Source: Thozetella sp. PMI_491 | Taxonomy: Eukaryota; Ascomycota; Sordariomycetes; Chaetosphaeriales; Chaetosphaeriaceae | Assembly: GCA_021432635.1 (NCBI GenBank) | Contig: MU270023.1 | Span: 1,116,001 to 1,180,000, forward strand | DNA: 64,000 nt | Direction of reading: 5' to 3' | Shown here: in pieces, positions 1 to 10,069 of the stretch | Layout: every line of letters starts with the position of its first letter | How positions within the stretch are numbered: position 1 is the stretch's first letter | Notes under the pieces: model-generated | What the model was told of the DNA's origin: nothing | The model's input: only the letters and a program-made list of their open reading frames with translations | Databases searched by the model: none | Translations under genes and position numbers: made by a program

Positions 1-1377
1 ATATAGTGAAAATACGATGGCGGAGAGAAGCTTGTCAACGAAATATCCGAGGCCCTTTACCTTAGATGGTGCCCCATGGAACGAGATGTGGAAAATTTTG
101 CGATCGAACTTGGAACCGCGGTAGATGGGGGTTTAAAGCTTTTTGCCTCAGCTGGTGTCTCAAAAAGAGGAAGGGGGAACTTCAGGTAAAATTTAAAGGG
201 GCACGGTCAAGTGGGCATACCACGTTAGGGGGCCGGTCTTATTGATCGGCATGATTTCCCATAAGCAGGAACTACCTTAAGTGGCTCGGCCGATTTACTG
301 TTGGCTCAAAATACCGAGTCGTACATGTGTACCGGTCGTGGGCATTCACCGCCCAAGTAGAAAGTGACCCACCCTGGGTTTATTGGACGCCATGTACGAA
401 ACAGGTGTGAGCCGGCGAATTGCAATAACTGATACCTTGTCCGGAGTGGCAACAACTGCGGGACAGTTGAGACGGCGTACCGCATCAGGCACCCGTGTTT
501 ATTGAAAGGGAACCCTGCCGTATCCAGCCACTATCTCACAAACCTTTTGACCGGAGAGGCCAGGTCCAGGCGGGTCAGCCCGGCTAATGCGACTACAACC
601 GGCTGTTACGGGCTGACAGCACTTGCATGACCATTGTAGCAATGAGTGTAACCTAGATGACTCTGGCTGGTTTTTGCGTCCAATCATACACCTGGCGCTG
701 ACTCACTGGCAGAGTCTCTTTCCTGTCCAAATGGCGACCAAGATAGCAACTTTGCAAGTGCTCAATCATGGCAACGCTCAACAACTTTGCTGGAATCCAG
801 TCATCGAGATCCGGACCGCTCCAGCTTTCACCTCGTGTACTGGGGTTGCGTGGGCATCCAACAACGAAACTCGCTCACGCTTGACTATCCAATAGCTTCA
901 CCTACGATCTCCAACAAGGTGCTGTGGACGTTGATGCCACCACCATTGGCCACCCATAAGTTCAAGCTGTATCATCGAACCGAGAAACTTTCAATGTTAG
1001 GTTTCTATTCATGTTGGACTGATATAGATGACTGCTTGAGCAATTTCTTCTTCGATAAGATTTCCGCAACTAGTTTCATGCCAAGCTATTCCGTGAAAAT
1101 ATTCGTACGAAGGCAATCGAGCCACTGAACACAAGCATCAATCACAAGGCCGTGGTACGCATTGGCCAAGGGTAAGATACGTATAGTTAAATCGCCCTCG
1201 CTGGTGCTCTCGGGCAAATTACCCCCGACTTTCCGATTGAAACTGGACGTGTTCTGTGCTATCCTCTAACTTGCAACGTTTGTGTATATCGGCAATCAAG
1301 ACCTGGGTTAGAAGGCTTGTAAAATAACCTTATCCTTCTTGGAAACTCTCAACGCAGTGCCTCTGGGCGCCCAATCT
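1..1377. other. No supported gene at left edge
   Basis: Only short ORFs on both strands are present, and none has a recognisable family, signal peptide or consistent splice pattern. Composition is mixed and not strongly AT-biased. I see no gene here. Confidence 0.6.
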
Positions 1378-1830
1378 TCACCCATATACCATATACCTAG
1401 CCCGAGCATATTCTTGAAGGACCAAACGCCGTCCGCGACAGAAGGATGAATCCCAGCTTGGCAGTCCTTTGTCTTGGCCGACAAATGAGACCAGTATAGC
1501 GATGTACCTCGTCCATCCTTTCAATCCTCGTCCCTCGATAGAGTCTTTTGGTCTTCTCATGCCGTTGGCGTAAAATCTCGACCAAGATCTCTAAGGATGC
1601 ATCGTCTTCGTGTTTGAAGAAGCTGAAGAGCGGCCGCCGAGCCCATAATGCGAAGAAGGTGCAGATAAGTGTCCATAGATCACAGCTTTCGCCAACGATA
1701 TGAGCGAGGAGAAGCTTGGAGAAGCGATATGGGCTTGGCATGCTCTAATCCTCTGGAGAATTGTCTGCTCGATGGCCTGGTCGAATTCGACAATACAAAA
1801 ATCGCTAATACTATACTATGGGTCACTTCC
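1378..1830 (-). pseudogene. Protein kinase catalytic-domain relic
   Basis: On the minus strand an open stretch reads PYRFSKLLLAHIVGESCDLW, followed by TLICTFF and RRPLFSFF. This resembles the activation-segment to subdomain IX region of fungal protein kinases (PYRSPELLL, then xxCDLWALGCTLFEI, then RPLF). Just upstream, a different frame gives FCIVEFDQAIE, which could be the decayed DFG region. No frame continues into a full kinase: the N-lobe, catalytic loop and C-lobe end are absent and the frame changes. I infer a decayed fragment of a kinase gene. The similarity is judged by eye, so an accidental ORF is possible. Confidence 0.4.
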
Positions 1831-3481
1831 CATCGAAAAGTTAGAATAGGTATTCTGAATCATAGCAACTCCGACCGCATTTTGTCAAAATAGGATTCTT
1901 CTTAGCTCGCCAAGCGCCTTGCTTACTTCTGTATTCGAGACTTCATCGAAAGCAGATGTATTATGCAGAGCATTTACTGCAGGAAGGATTTATTGCAAAT
2001 TTGGTGTTACTCGACCGTACGGCCTCATCTCTGCAAGAGCAAAAAACCTCACCTCCATGAAAGAGATCATTCTTATGGGTAGAGCCTCTTCCAGTGCAAT
2101 TTAGAAGAAAGCATGCCGTATAATCATGTCTGGGCTATCAAAATGGGAGATAAATCGTTGCCAGACTCGAGGATCGCATCAGATAGACACGAAATAGTGA
2201 TGGGATTCGTTGGATCCTTACAATTGAAGTTCGCCGAGAGACAGACTTCCGCCGACGTCCGAGTGGCCGCCTAGCGCCGAGTCCGCCGAGCAAGGATTTG
2301 AGTCACCAGGAGCCGGAGTCAGTCCAGTTTGGAGGTATTAGAAGGCAGCATCTTAGGCTCGAAGTATCCATAAGTAGATGGCAAAGTTTTTCGGTGGAGC
2401 CAAACGTTATCATGAACCCGGCCGGTGTTCCCAGGGTACTCACCATGGACAACTTGGTAGTGTTCACCGGGCGCGTAGCCATGGATCCTTTCAAGGCCAA
2501 AGAGTGACAATTTTAGACCAACTCCGTGATCCAGGCAGTCAACCGTGCCTAAATCACTGTCGTTGCAGCTATTTTCTGACAACCACGACTCCTTCCACTT
2601 TACTTGAAACATAATCCTACGGTGATGGAAAGTGAGTCGCCGGCCGGTCAAATCGCTCGGCTAAAAGAAGCCGCTTAACAAGGAATGTTACCCATTTACC
2701 TCGCAACCTCGTCTTGTAATGTAGCAACTGAAAGTAATTCTCTCATAGCCCAGATTACTCGCCCAAAAATAGCCAACTTAAAAAGGAATGTTGCCTCTTT
2801 GCCTCACAACCTCATCCTATAGTATCGCAAGGCGGGTTTTGCAAGAGAGTGTTTAGTCAACTAGAAAAGAAGGGGCTTAGTACCTTCTATGTCGGTACTT
2901 GTCGTAAGCGCTCACTCAGCTTACGGGCAGTGCCCGAACAGAACAGTGCTCAGAGACCAACCAATCATTGATTGCTGACATTATTCGCTCTGGGGAAAAC
3001 AACCTGCCTACTTGGGTATCAAGAAAAGATCTCACAATTGTGGAGTTACATGCATGCATTCTAGATACTAAGTCCGCGCGCATAGCGACCGCCATAGCCT
3101 CTTACCATCTTCGGCCATGAAGGCAACTGTATCATGAACCATGCAGTCTCATGGTCCATCCTTCCGTGCCGAAGTCCCGAGTAGTACGCAGCTTGTCCAT
3201 AGCCATGATACGTCTACCCACCAAATTGAGGCGTGCTTGTCATCATACCAATGGGCATAGAGAAACCAACACCAGACATCTGGGAAGCGAGTGTGTTCCT
3301 GGTAGTCAAAGACGTCGGTGTGCACATAGAGACAGTCTACCTCGCTCACGGTACCGAGGACATTAGCCAAGACTATAAATACCTGCTCAACTCCTCTTCA
3401 AATTGCTTTTCGACAAGCACCAACAGCACTGGACTCATCAGCAACTTGCCAAGATATCAACAAGAAGCCCACCCCGCAACT
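1831..3481. other. Intergenic, no supported gene
   Basis: Short overlapping ORFs at 2.3-2.65 kb on both strands show no family resemblance or splicing logic. The last 110 bases hold the probable core promoter of the secreted-protein gene that starts at 3482. Confidence 0.55.
3374..3380 (+). promoter_or_regulatory. Probable TATA box of small secreted protein gene
   Basis: TATAAAT lies about 105 bases upstream of the ATG at 3482, a normal distance for a fungal TATA box with a short 5' leader. Assigned by sequence and position only. Confidence 0.45.
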
Positions 3482-3974
3482 ATGTATTTCACTACTACCG
3501 CAATTCTTCTGCTCGGCGCCGTTGGGGCCGCAGTTGCTGCCCCGCCTCTCCCTGGTGCGAATGTGATGCAGATTAGCCCGGAACGGGCTGTCAACCTCAC
3601 CACCGAACTTGCTGCCCGCGCTGCTCCGTCGTGGGCCATGGAGATCTTCAGCGGCACCAGCTGCGGAGGATTCGTCGGCACTGTGACCCTGAACCAGTTC
3701 GGCACGTTCTGTTTGCCTGTCAACGTGAACGTTGACAGCATTGATGTGGTCAATACTGGCGGATGTAGCAGTAAGTTGAGCCTTTACTCATAATCGTTCT
3801 ACTCCCTCCATCGCCATTCCTTAGATGATCAAGATATTCCCACTGACCACGCAAACTTCAGCAACCATCTTTCTGGATTCGTCTTGCACCAATGACCCCC
3901 AGCACGACGGGGGTACCAGCTGCTTTGGCTACTCTGATGGCTCACCAATCAAGTCGGTTGTTGTGGCTTGCTAG
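3482..3974 (+). CDS. Small secreted cysteine-containing protein (133 aa)
   Basis: There are two exons, 3482-3770 and 3862-3974, joined by an intron with donor GTAAGT and acceptor TTCAG; splicing restores frame and gives 133 aa. The N terminus is a clear signal peptide (MYFTTTAILLLGAVGAAVAA), with cleavage likely after VAA or AAP. The mature part has six cysteines, three before and three after the splice junction, and ends in SVVVAC. An upstream in-frame extension exists, but the signal peptide fixes this ATG. I do not recognise the family. Size, secretion and even cysteine number fit the broad class of fungal small secreted proteins or effector candidates, which is inference. It stands alone, with no gene within about 2.5 kb on either side. 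Confidence 0.8.
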
Positions 3975-6565
3975 ATGGACTTTTTGGCAATTCATATCAT
4001 TTCCGCGCCTTTTGCTCTATGAGTTGGGAGGTGCGGTGGGGCTGAACAGCACAAAACACATTCATGTCACTCATTCTTACTACCATAGGCCTATGTAGTT
4101 TTCCTCCAGGACAATATTTCTTGACCAAATTATCAGTGTATCTGTTGGGTAGCATTACGAGATCTCGATACTGTAAAACAAACAAACGTAAAAGCGACTG
4201 GATAAAAGATCCTCTGTATTGGTATATGTCTAGATGTGTGTATGTGTAAACGCTAAGTTGACTGCTCAAACGATCGTTTAAATAGCCCTCAACAAATTGT
4301 ATATATTAGCTAAGGTCCATATAGTGCTTGTAAGAGCTCCTAATCTAACCGTATAAGATCAGTTAGCACTATAAATCTATGATCTAATACAGGCTCTCTG
4401 TTCTTCATACTTTTTAAGTGTGATAAATACTTATAAGCTATAGTTATAGTTATACTTATAAGTGTTAATAAGTAATCTCACATACGCAGATCTCCCCACC
4501 TGTCTTAGCGCCGCCAAGAATTTCCACCCGCCGCTTTTGGCTTCTGCCAGCTAGTTAGTCATATTTATCTCTTCTTAGCCATTCGTTCCTAGCATTCGTT
4601 CCTAGCTTAGTGGTCTGTCGTTTCTGTAACTATAACTTCTATATAATGATATAATATAGCAGCCTAAAAGCCCCTACCACATGCAGCTTCAGGCTTGCTT
4701 GTCTCCACGCGACTTTGCCCGCCGAAACTAGAGCGCGTAACTAGTTACATGTTCCTGCACCACACGAAAGCAAGCATCCTTTTCACTGGAGAGGCGCCTT
4801 TAGCAACACTGTAGGAGGATAGGAAGTTAGTGCGCCTCTGGATTTGGGCTAAATAGCCTCTCGACTCGTTACTCTGATTGTCGACGACGCGGCCAAGATT
4901 CTGGAATTGTTTCTACTGTCTCGCTTGCCTGCTAATGGACGCCTAGGTCTTCAATTGTCTGCCTGGACTTCTCCAGAGTCCTGACATCGCTAACTACATC
5001 GAAAAAGAACCTACTGCGTATACTAGACTTTATGTAGCTCTTGGGAGTAAACCACGGGCTTTATCGCTGATCACGCCTGCTGCTACACCGCGTGGTACTG
5101 ACCTGGCCCCCGAGGATCCGAATCTTCCTACTAGTTGCACCGCTGCTGACACAGACAATTCTGTTCGCCTGGCAGACAAGTGTTCGTTAGTGCTATTTTC
5201 TTCTATATTGTGACTACCCTGAACCTCGTCCCAGCATAGCGTCGGATTTGAGGTGCTGGGACAGGGAAACCGGAACTTTGTGCCACGAGGAAGGGGGTAC
5301 GTGCTAGTACGAAGGGGCTTTGTACTAGGACGAGGGCTGTTTGTCTTAGTATAGTACATTGCCTATGTGCTTTATTTAATTTTATTTATTTATTTATTCA
5401 TAGGCTGCCCCAATCGCCCTGGGGCGGTTATGCAGTGTGCAACTACCAATACAAGTGCCTCTGTTTCTGGCTTTGGGGATGTCGACCACTCTTCTATGAC
5501 TGCCGGTTAAGTATGGCTTGTAAGGTGGCTCTTCTGCTTAAACTTTGGTCCCCCTACTGACAATCTTCCTGGCTGTTCTATCTCTATGGACCCTGAAGAT
5601 AGGAGCCTTCGACATGATGCGGGTACTCTTAAGAATTCTGGACGCCGCGACCTTCCTTGGCCTTTTCCAGCTGCATCCTTAATGCGATGGAAATCATCCG
5701 AGGGTGCAGTTGATTGATTGTCGGTGTACGTTTGGACGGATTTGCCCCTCTCAATTTTGATATTGGATAGCTGCTCAAAGAGCTGCTGGGAGTCGCTACT
5801 GCGGCAAATTCTGTTCTACTCTACGTAACGTTCCTTTTCGTGGTCCACTCACGAAGCATTCGGTCAAACTCCTCCTGAGCCCCAGGTTAACCAGACTGTA
5901 GCAGTGTGCTTTTCCTTCATGGCTGCTCTAATGAATTGCGCTGCCTCGGAGAATTTCGTATCCTTTATAAACTTTATAATATTGTTACGTATACTAACCG
6001 ATCGAAGACGTGGTCATAGGTTGCATCTTTACTTATCGTGAGTGTATGCGAATTTGATGAGCCTGGGATCCGATTCTGTGACAGGACTCTCCTTTGGTGG
6101 AAGGTACTTGAGAAGGCGTTTTGAACTTATGCTACCCGGAGCTCTGTAGGCCATTTTCATGCAGGGCTAATGTCTTCGATTGGAGGAACTCTTTGTATTG
6201 ACTGCAGTAGCCCGGGAGCTAAACCTTGGCTCATTTTCATATGTACAGTACCTCCCCGAAACCCGTATAGCACAGCAATACCCCGAACTCCCTTAATGAT
6301 GCTCCCATTCTAATCTAAAAGAAGCCGCCTTTCCAATGCGTTGTTATAATCATAAGCGTCCCTCCTAGTAAGCGCAGTGATCAACCCAAGCTTCCTATTC
6401 TCCAAGTTGTCTTATTGCCTTGCCCAAATATGCCTCATGCTTTTTTCGAACTTCAAGAGTTTGATAGGCGTAAGGATGTTGTCTCAAGAAAGCCGCACGC
6501 TCATTGCAGTGACTTCAATCTGGTTAGTCGCTATGAATCTAGAAATGCACGATACAAGTCGATAC
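3975..6565. other. Gene-free, with TA-rich island
   Basis: About 4270-4670 is strongly AT-rich with many TpA steps (runs such as TTATAAGCTATAGTTATAG), resembling RIP-mutated repeat DNA. From about 4870 to 6200 the composition is more balanced, but every frame is interrupted. It may be an old transposon, but I see no reverse transcriptase, integrase or transposase motif that would support naming one. A TTTATTTATTTATT run lies near 5380. Confidence 0.5.
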
Positions 6566-6898
6566 TCACCGAATAGCCATTTCTACCATGATTCTACAGA
6601 AGGGTTTGAAAATAGCGATCCCGTCTCTTGAAAGATGCGCAGAACATCGGTCAAAACGAGATTTGGCGGGTCGCCCGTTGTATGGGATATCCTTGAGTGT
6701 CTCACGCAACTCAACACAACATTCTTCAGTATTGTTTACAATGTGCGTTATTGTTCTGTAGCTCTCGTACGCAGCCTTTGATGCCTGGCTTGGGTGTCTG
6801 TTTATGGTAGAATAGCCGTATTCGACTAATCGGTTCTGCTGATACTCAAATCGAGTATCGCCGCATGGTTGGAAACTAAAGTTCCGTGTAATAGACAT
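6566..6898 (-). CDS. Hypothetical short ORF (110 aa), doubtful
   Basis: The ORF starts at a real ATG, has protein-like composition with mixed charged residues and helix-like stretches (SKAAYESYRTITHIVNN), and contains no low-complexity sequence. There is no signal peptide or membrane segment, and I recognise no domain. At its end a GTGAGT donor could splice to an acceptor about 55 bases on, adding six residues, but the putative branch point sits almost on the acceptor. It could be a fragment of a larger lost gene or a chance ORF. Confidence 0.25.
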   Translation of the reverse strand: MSITRNFSFQPCGDTRFEYQQNRLVEYGYSTINRHPSQASKAAYESYRTITHIVNNTEECCVELRETLKDIPYNGRPAKSRFDRCSAHLSRDGIAIFKPFCRIMVEMAIR

Positions 6899-7854
6899 AA
6901 TGGATTCGAACTCGAAGTGATTTCAAGCGTATAATAGTTAGCGCTTTAGCTATAAGAGTTTGAGGAGCACTTGAAGATGTTCAGCAGTGTCAAGATGTCT
7001 TTTTTTGGATGATGCAAAATGGAAATTTTCACCAAGCATTTCGAAGAAACCCGGCCGCATAATGTAGTCGGTAAGCGAGTAGAGTTACATATTGAAACTT
7101 TAAAATGATGTCTCTAGAATGTTCTGAAGCAAGTAGAGTTATAAATTGAAAACTTTAAAATGATGTCTCCAGAATGTTCTGACGCTCCTTTTCCAAACTA
7201 AATCCACTCTTATGCCCTGTAGAGCTAAGTGGGTATTAGTACTCTAAAGCTCGGTATATATATCTGTTTTACAAGGTTTTCCGACGTGCTTTCTCCGAAA
7301 GGGTCATGTCGGTGATCTCCGAGGAGCGAAAGGTGGCGAAAGGTGTTGTTTAACTTGCGTAAGTGCCCAAGTAGAGATGAAGTATTTGTCGCTGACTCAT
7401 TTGAGCCACGGACGCGGCCGAGCGTGCGTAGGCGTGATGTCATAGCATAGAAGATAACTAGCAACGTATCTCAAAGGCAGAGAAGAAACAAGGAAAAAAG
7501 TTGGTTAGAAATTCAACTGATAATTATCTATATGTGACGTAGGCGTACCCTAGGCACCAGACTGGCCGCCAGGGTGAAGCCCAAATCGATAATGTGCTTA
7601 TTTTTGCCCAACCGCCTTGTCATTTCATTTTAGTTGAGCCGGGCCAGAGCAACAGTGAATTGCAGAAAAGCTAGAATCCGAACTAGGTACCCAGGTATTT
7701 GATTCCCACTCCGTTACATTTCGGAGATATCATTCACCTTCTTGACTTAAAAATTCTCCTGCCCGCCTTCGCATCCCTAATCCTTCTCACCGTCTATGCC
7801 CAAACTAGGTACGCTTTTACCTCATCTCATACTTTTCGCCGCGCCAAACCCATC
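6899..7854. other. Intergenic, no supported gene
   Basis: An imperfect direct duplication lies at about 7083-7182: the phrase ACTTTAAAATGATGTCTC followed by AGAATGTTCTGA occurs twice about 60 bases apart. Open frame upstream of 7855 continues from the F-box-like gene but has no ATG, so it is treated as leader. Confidence 0.5.
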
Positions 7855-9072
7855 ATGCCGTCCTTTCAATCTCTCCCAGATGCAGTACACTTGATGATAC
7901 TCGAAAATTGCGACTCTCCTCGAGATGTAGAGGCATTACTCACTGCAAATCTAGCCAGTCGTTGGCTTCTCAGATCGTATGAGAAAAACATCGTGAACGC
8001 ATTTGCACGCCACATGCAAAAGCGATTTTTTCGAGTAAAGATAGGACTTGCGGACGCCATCCTAGCTGCCAGGATACGTCTGGTCCGACGTAAATACGAC
8101 GGCTGTTCAAGGGTTGAAATGGAGAAGCATCTTGCCCCGTTCCTGTCTTCTATACACCCATTAGATCCTCAAGGGGCCGAGTTTCCTTACCCGAAATACT
8201 GGCGACGTCCTCAGCTTTGCGAATGGCCAACCGAATGGCCAGTTCTATCCGAGCTTTGGCTCCTTTTGGATGAAGTCCATTTAATCACATCGGACTATTC
8301 CGGCTTAATATGGGCACCTAAAAGGGTTCGTAGGGTATCAGAATCTCAACGAGGTTTCCATTACCCCGATCTTTTTATGGCCCCTGAGCCAATGGTATGG
8401 TTTAGAAGATGCAAGTTCCACGAGATCCTGTTCTGTTACGAAATCTACTGCCAATCCTTCTTCTATGGCGAAGTGGTTTTGTTTCCAGGCGATATGACCT
8501 ACCGAACATTATTCTTCAGACGATTTCAGGAACGGCGCGAAGATGAATGCCAGGAAGACGTGATGGGATTATATTCCGTCTTCAACTACTTTGTCGATGT
8601 CTACAGGAACAATGTCCCTTCTATTCCTGCGCGTTACACTGAAACGGCTACTCGCGGCCCAGAATACAAGATTTCATCAACAATTTGGCGTGGAGATTCT
8701 GAGTTGTCGGAAGGGAGCGATCTCAAGAAAATTCTCTGGCATGCCCGCTTCCAGACGCGATCTTTGGAAGAAGAAGACAGATATCTCCATCATTTGGCTT
8801 CCCAGGGCATTGGATTGCTATGCAAAGCATTGAACATGACAGATGAGCAAAAGTACGACTTCGCCTGCAGAGAATTCTCCCGATTCACTGCAGGGCAACA
8901 CGAGGAGATCATTGGGCAGCAAACACCGGCAGAGACAGATGAGTATACAAGAAACCTACCTTGGAGGCCCTGGTTATTTTCTGATATGTTCTACGACACG
9001 CACAAGTACTATCTTCTTCGGGATCGGCTTTATGACGTGACCAGCATTGGAAGACACCCACTATTTAGATAA
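7855..9072 (+). CDS. F-box-like fungal protein (405 aa)
   Basis: This is a single uninterrupted exon of 405 aa. The start MPSFQSLPDAVHLMILENC followed by D, and then a second short helix (DVEALLTANL), matches the layout of degenerate F-box-like N termini common in fungal orphan proteins (LPxEvxxxIlexlxxxxdl). F-box proteins recruit substrates to SCF ubiquitin ligases through Skp1; that role here is inference from about 40 residues. The rest is aromatic- and Arg-rich with no repeats, signal peptide or convincing membrane helix. The reading frame stays open about 150 bases upstream, but only through a TTG codon, so the first ATG at 7855 was chosen. No neighbour within 1 kb hints at its function. 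Confidence 0.65.
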   Translation: MPSFQSLPDAVHLMILENCDSPRDVEALLTANLASRWLLRSYEKNIVNAFARHMQKRFFRVKIGLADAILAARIRLVRRKYDGCSRVEMEKHLAPFLSSIHPLDPQGAEFPYPKYWRRPQLCEWPTEWPVLSELWLLLDEVHLITSDYSGLIWAPKRVRRVSESQRGFHYPDLFMAPEPMVWFRRCKFHEILFCYEIYCQSFFYGEVVLFPGDMTYRTLFFRRFQERREDECQEDVMGLYSVFNYFVDVYRNNVPSIPARYTETATRGPEYKISSTIWRGDSELSEGSDLKKILWHARFQTRSLEEEDRYLHHLASQGIGLLCKALNMTDEQKYDFACREFSRFTAGQHEEIIGQQTPAETDEYTRNLPWRPWLFSDMFYDTHKYYLLRDRLYDVTSIGRHPLFR

Positions 9073-10069
9073 TTTCCGTCATTCCTACTTCGGAATGGGT
9101 CATTGGTGAATAATGGTACGTAGCGGACTTGCGAACTGACGTTGGCATGGCTTCTTGGAATTTGTCTGAGTGCCCTATAGTATCCCCTCAGCTTTAGTGA
9201 AACTTGCGACAGAGAAGTGCTTCATTAGCGACGATACCACACGGTTAGTGCTGCCCTTACCTCTAAATAGAAGATTGTTTTTAGTCATTATCAGGATATA
9301 AAGGCTTTATACCCGGATAGGGATTAGGTAGGGCCTATATGGATCTGCCTATTTCCAAGTGTCAGTCGATCTATAATATAGGTCATTTAGACACCCAGCC
9401 AAAATGGGGCTCTACTTTTACAGATATAAGGTATAGGTCATTTATTTTTGAGGTATAGGTTATTTATTACTTATAGTCGGCTAAGTCTTAAAACACGTAG
9501 AAATAAAGAGTTTATATCAAAAAACCCCAACTATAATATCTCCTATTGAATTAAGCCTTAGCTATATTTCTATAACGTGTGGCTGAAGGCGAACCAGCGC
9601 CGACTGGCGCCAGCTGCACCTACGACCGCCCCCGCTCCGGCGGCTTAACTAGATCCTAGGGAGATAAGCCTAGGGCTTCCCCTAACTCTGATCTTCAAGA
9701 GTTAGCTCTGCCATTGACAAGACCATGATTATCCCCTTCGACACCTCAGCGATCCAGCCTGGTTGACCTAGAGTGTCCCTGCCTTACCTCTGGTAAAACC
9801 CTTAATACCGTGTGTACTACAGGGAGTGTGTGTGTAAAAGGGTAAAGATCTAAGATTTAAATCAGGGAGCAAAGCTACGTATATATAGACCACGCAGCCA
9901 CAGGCATAGCGCTGAGCTTATCTACCCAACACACAGATGCTGACTGGCTATAGTGCATAGTTTCATCTTTCACCAGTAGTTGCGTGATCCTGTATACGCC
10001 ATGAGTTTAACGATCATAAGCAATTGCCACTTGGTCTCGTTCATCGCCGCACATGAAACAAGAAAAGAC
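9073..10069. other. Intergenic with AT-rich segment
   Basis: About 9250-9570 is AT-rich and contains a short repeated phrase, listed separately. No ORF here is credible. Confidence 0.55.
9377..9466. repeat. Three short repeats differing by CpA to TpA
   Basis: TATAGGTCATTTA occurs at 9377-9389 and 9432-9444, and TATAGGTTATTTA at 9454-9466. The only difference is one C to T in a CA context, which is the RIP-preferred change. Copies are short, so this is weak evidence. Confidence 0.4.

Noticed and set aside
4870-6200. Possible retrotransposon remains
   Set aside because: No reverse transcriptase, integrase, zinc-knuckle or terminal repeat could be identified in any frame.
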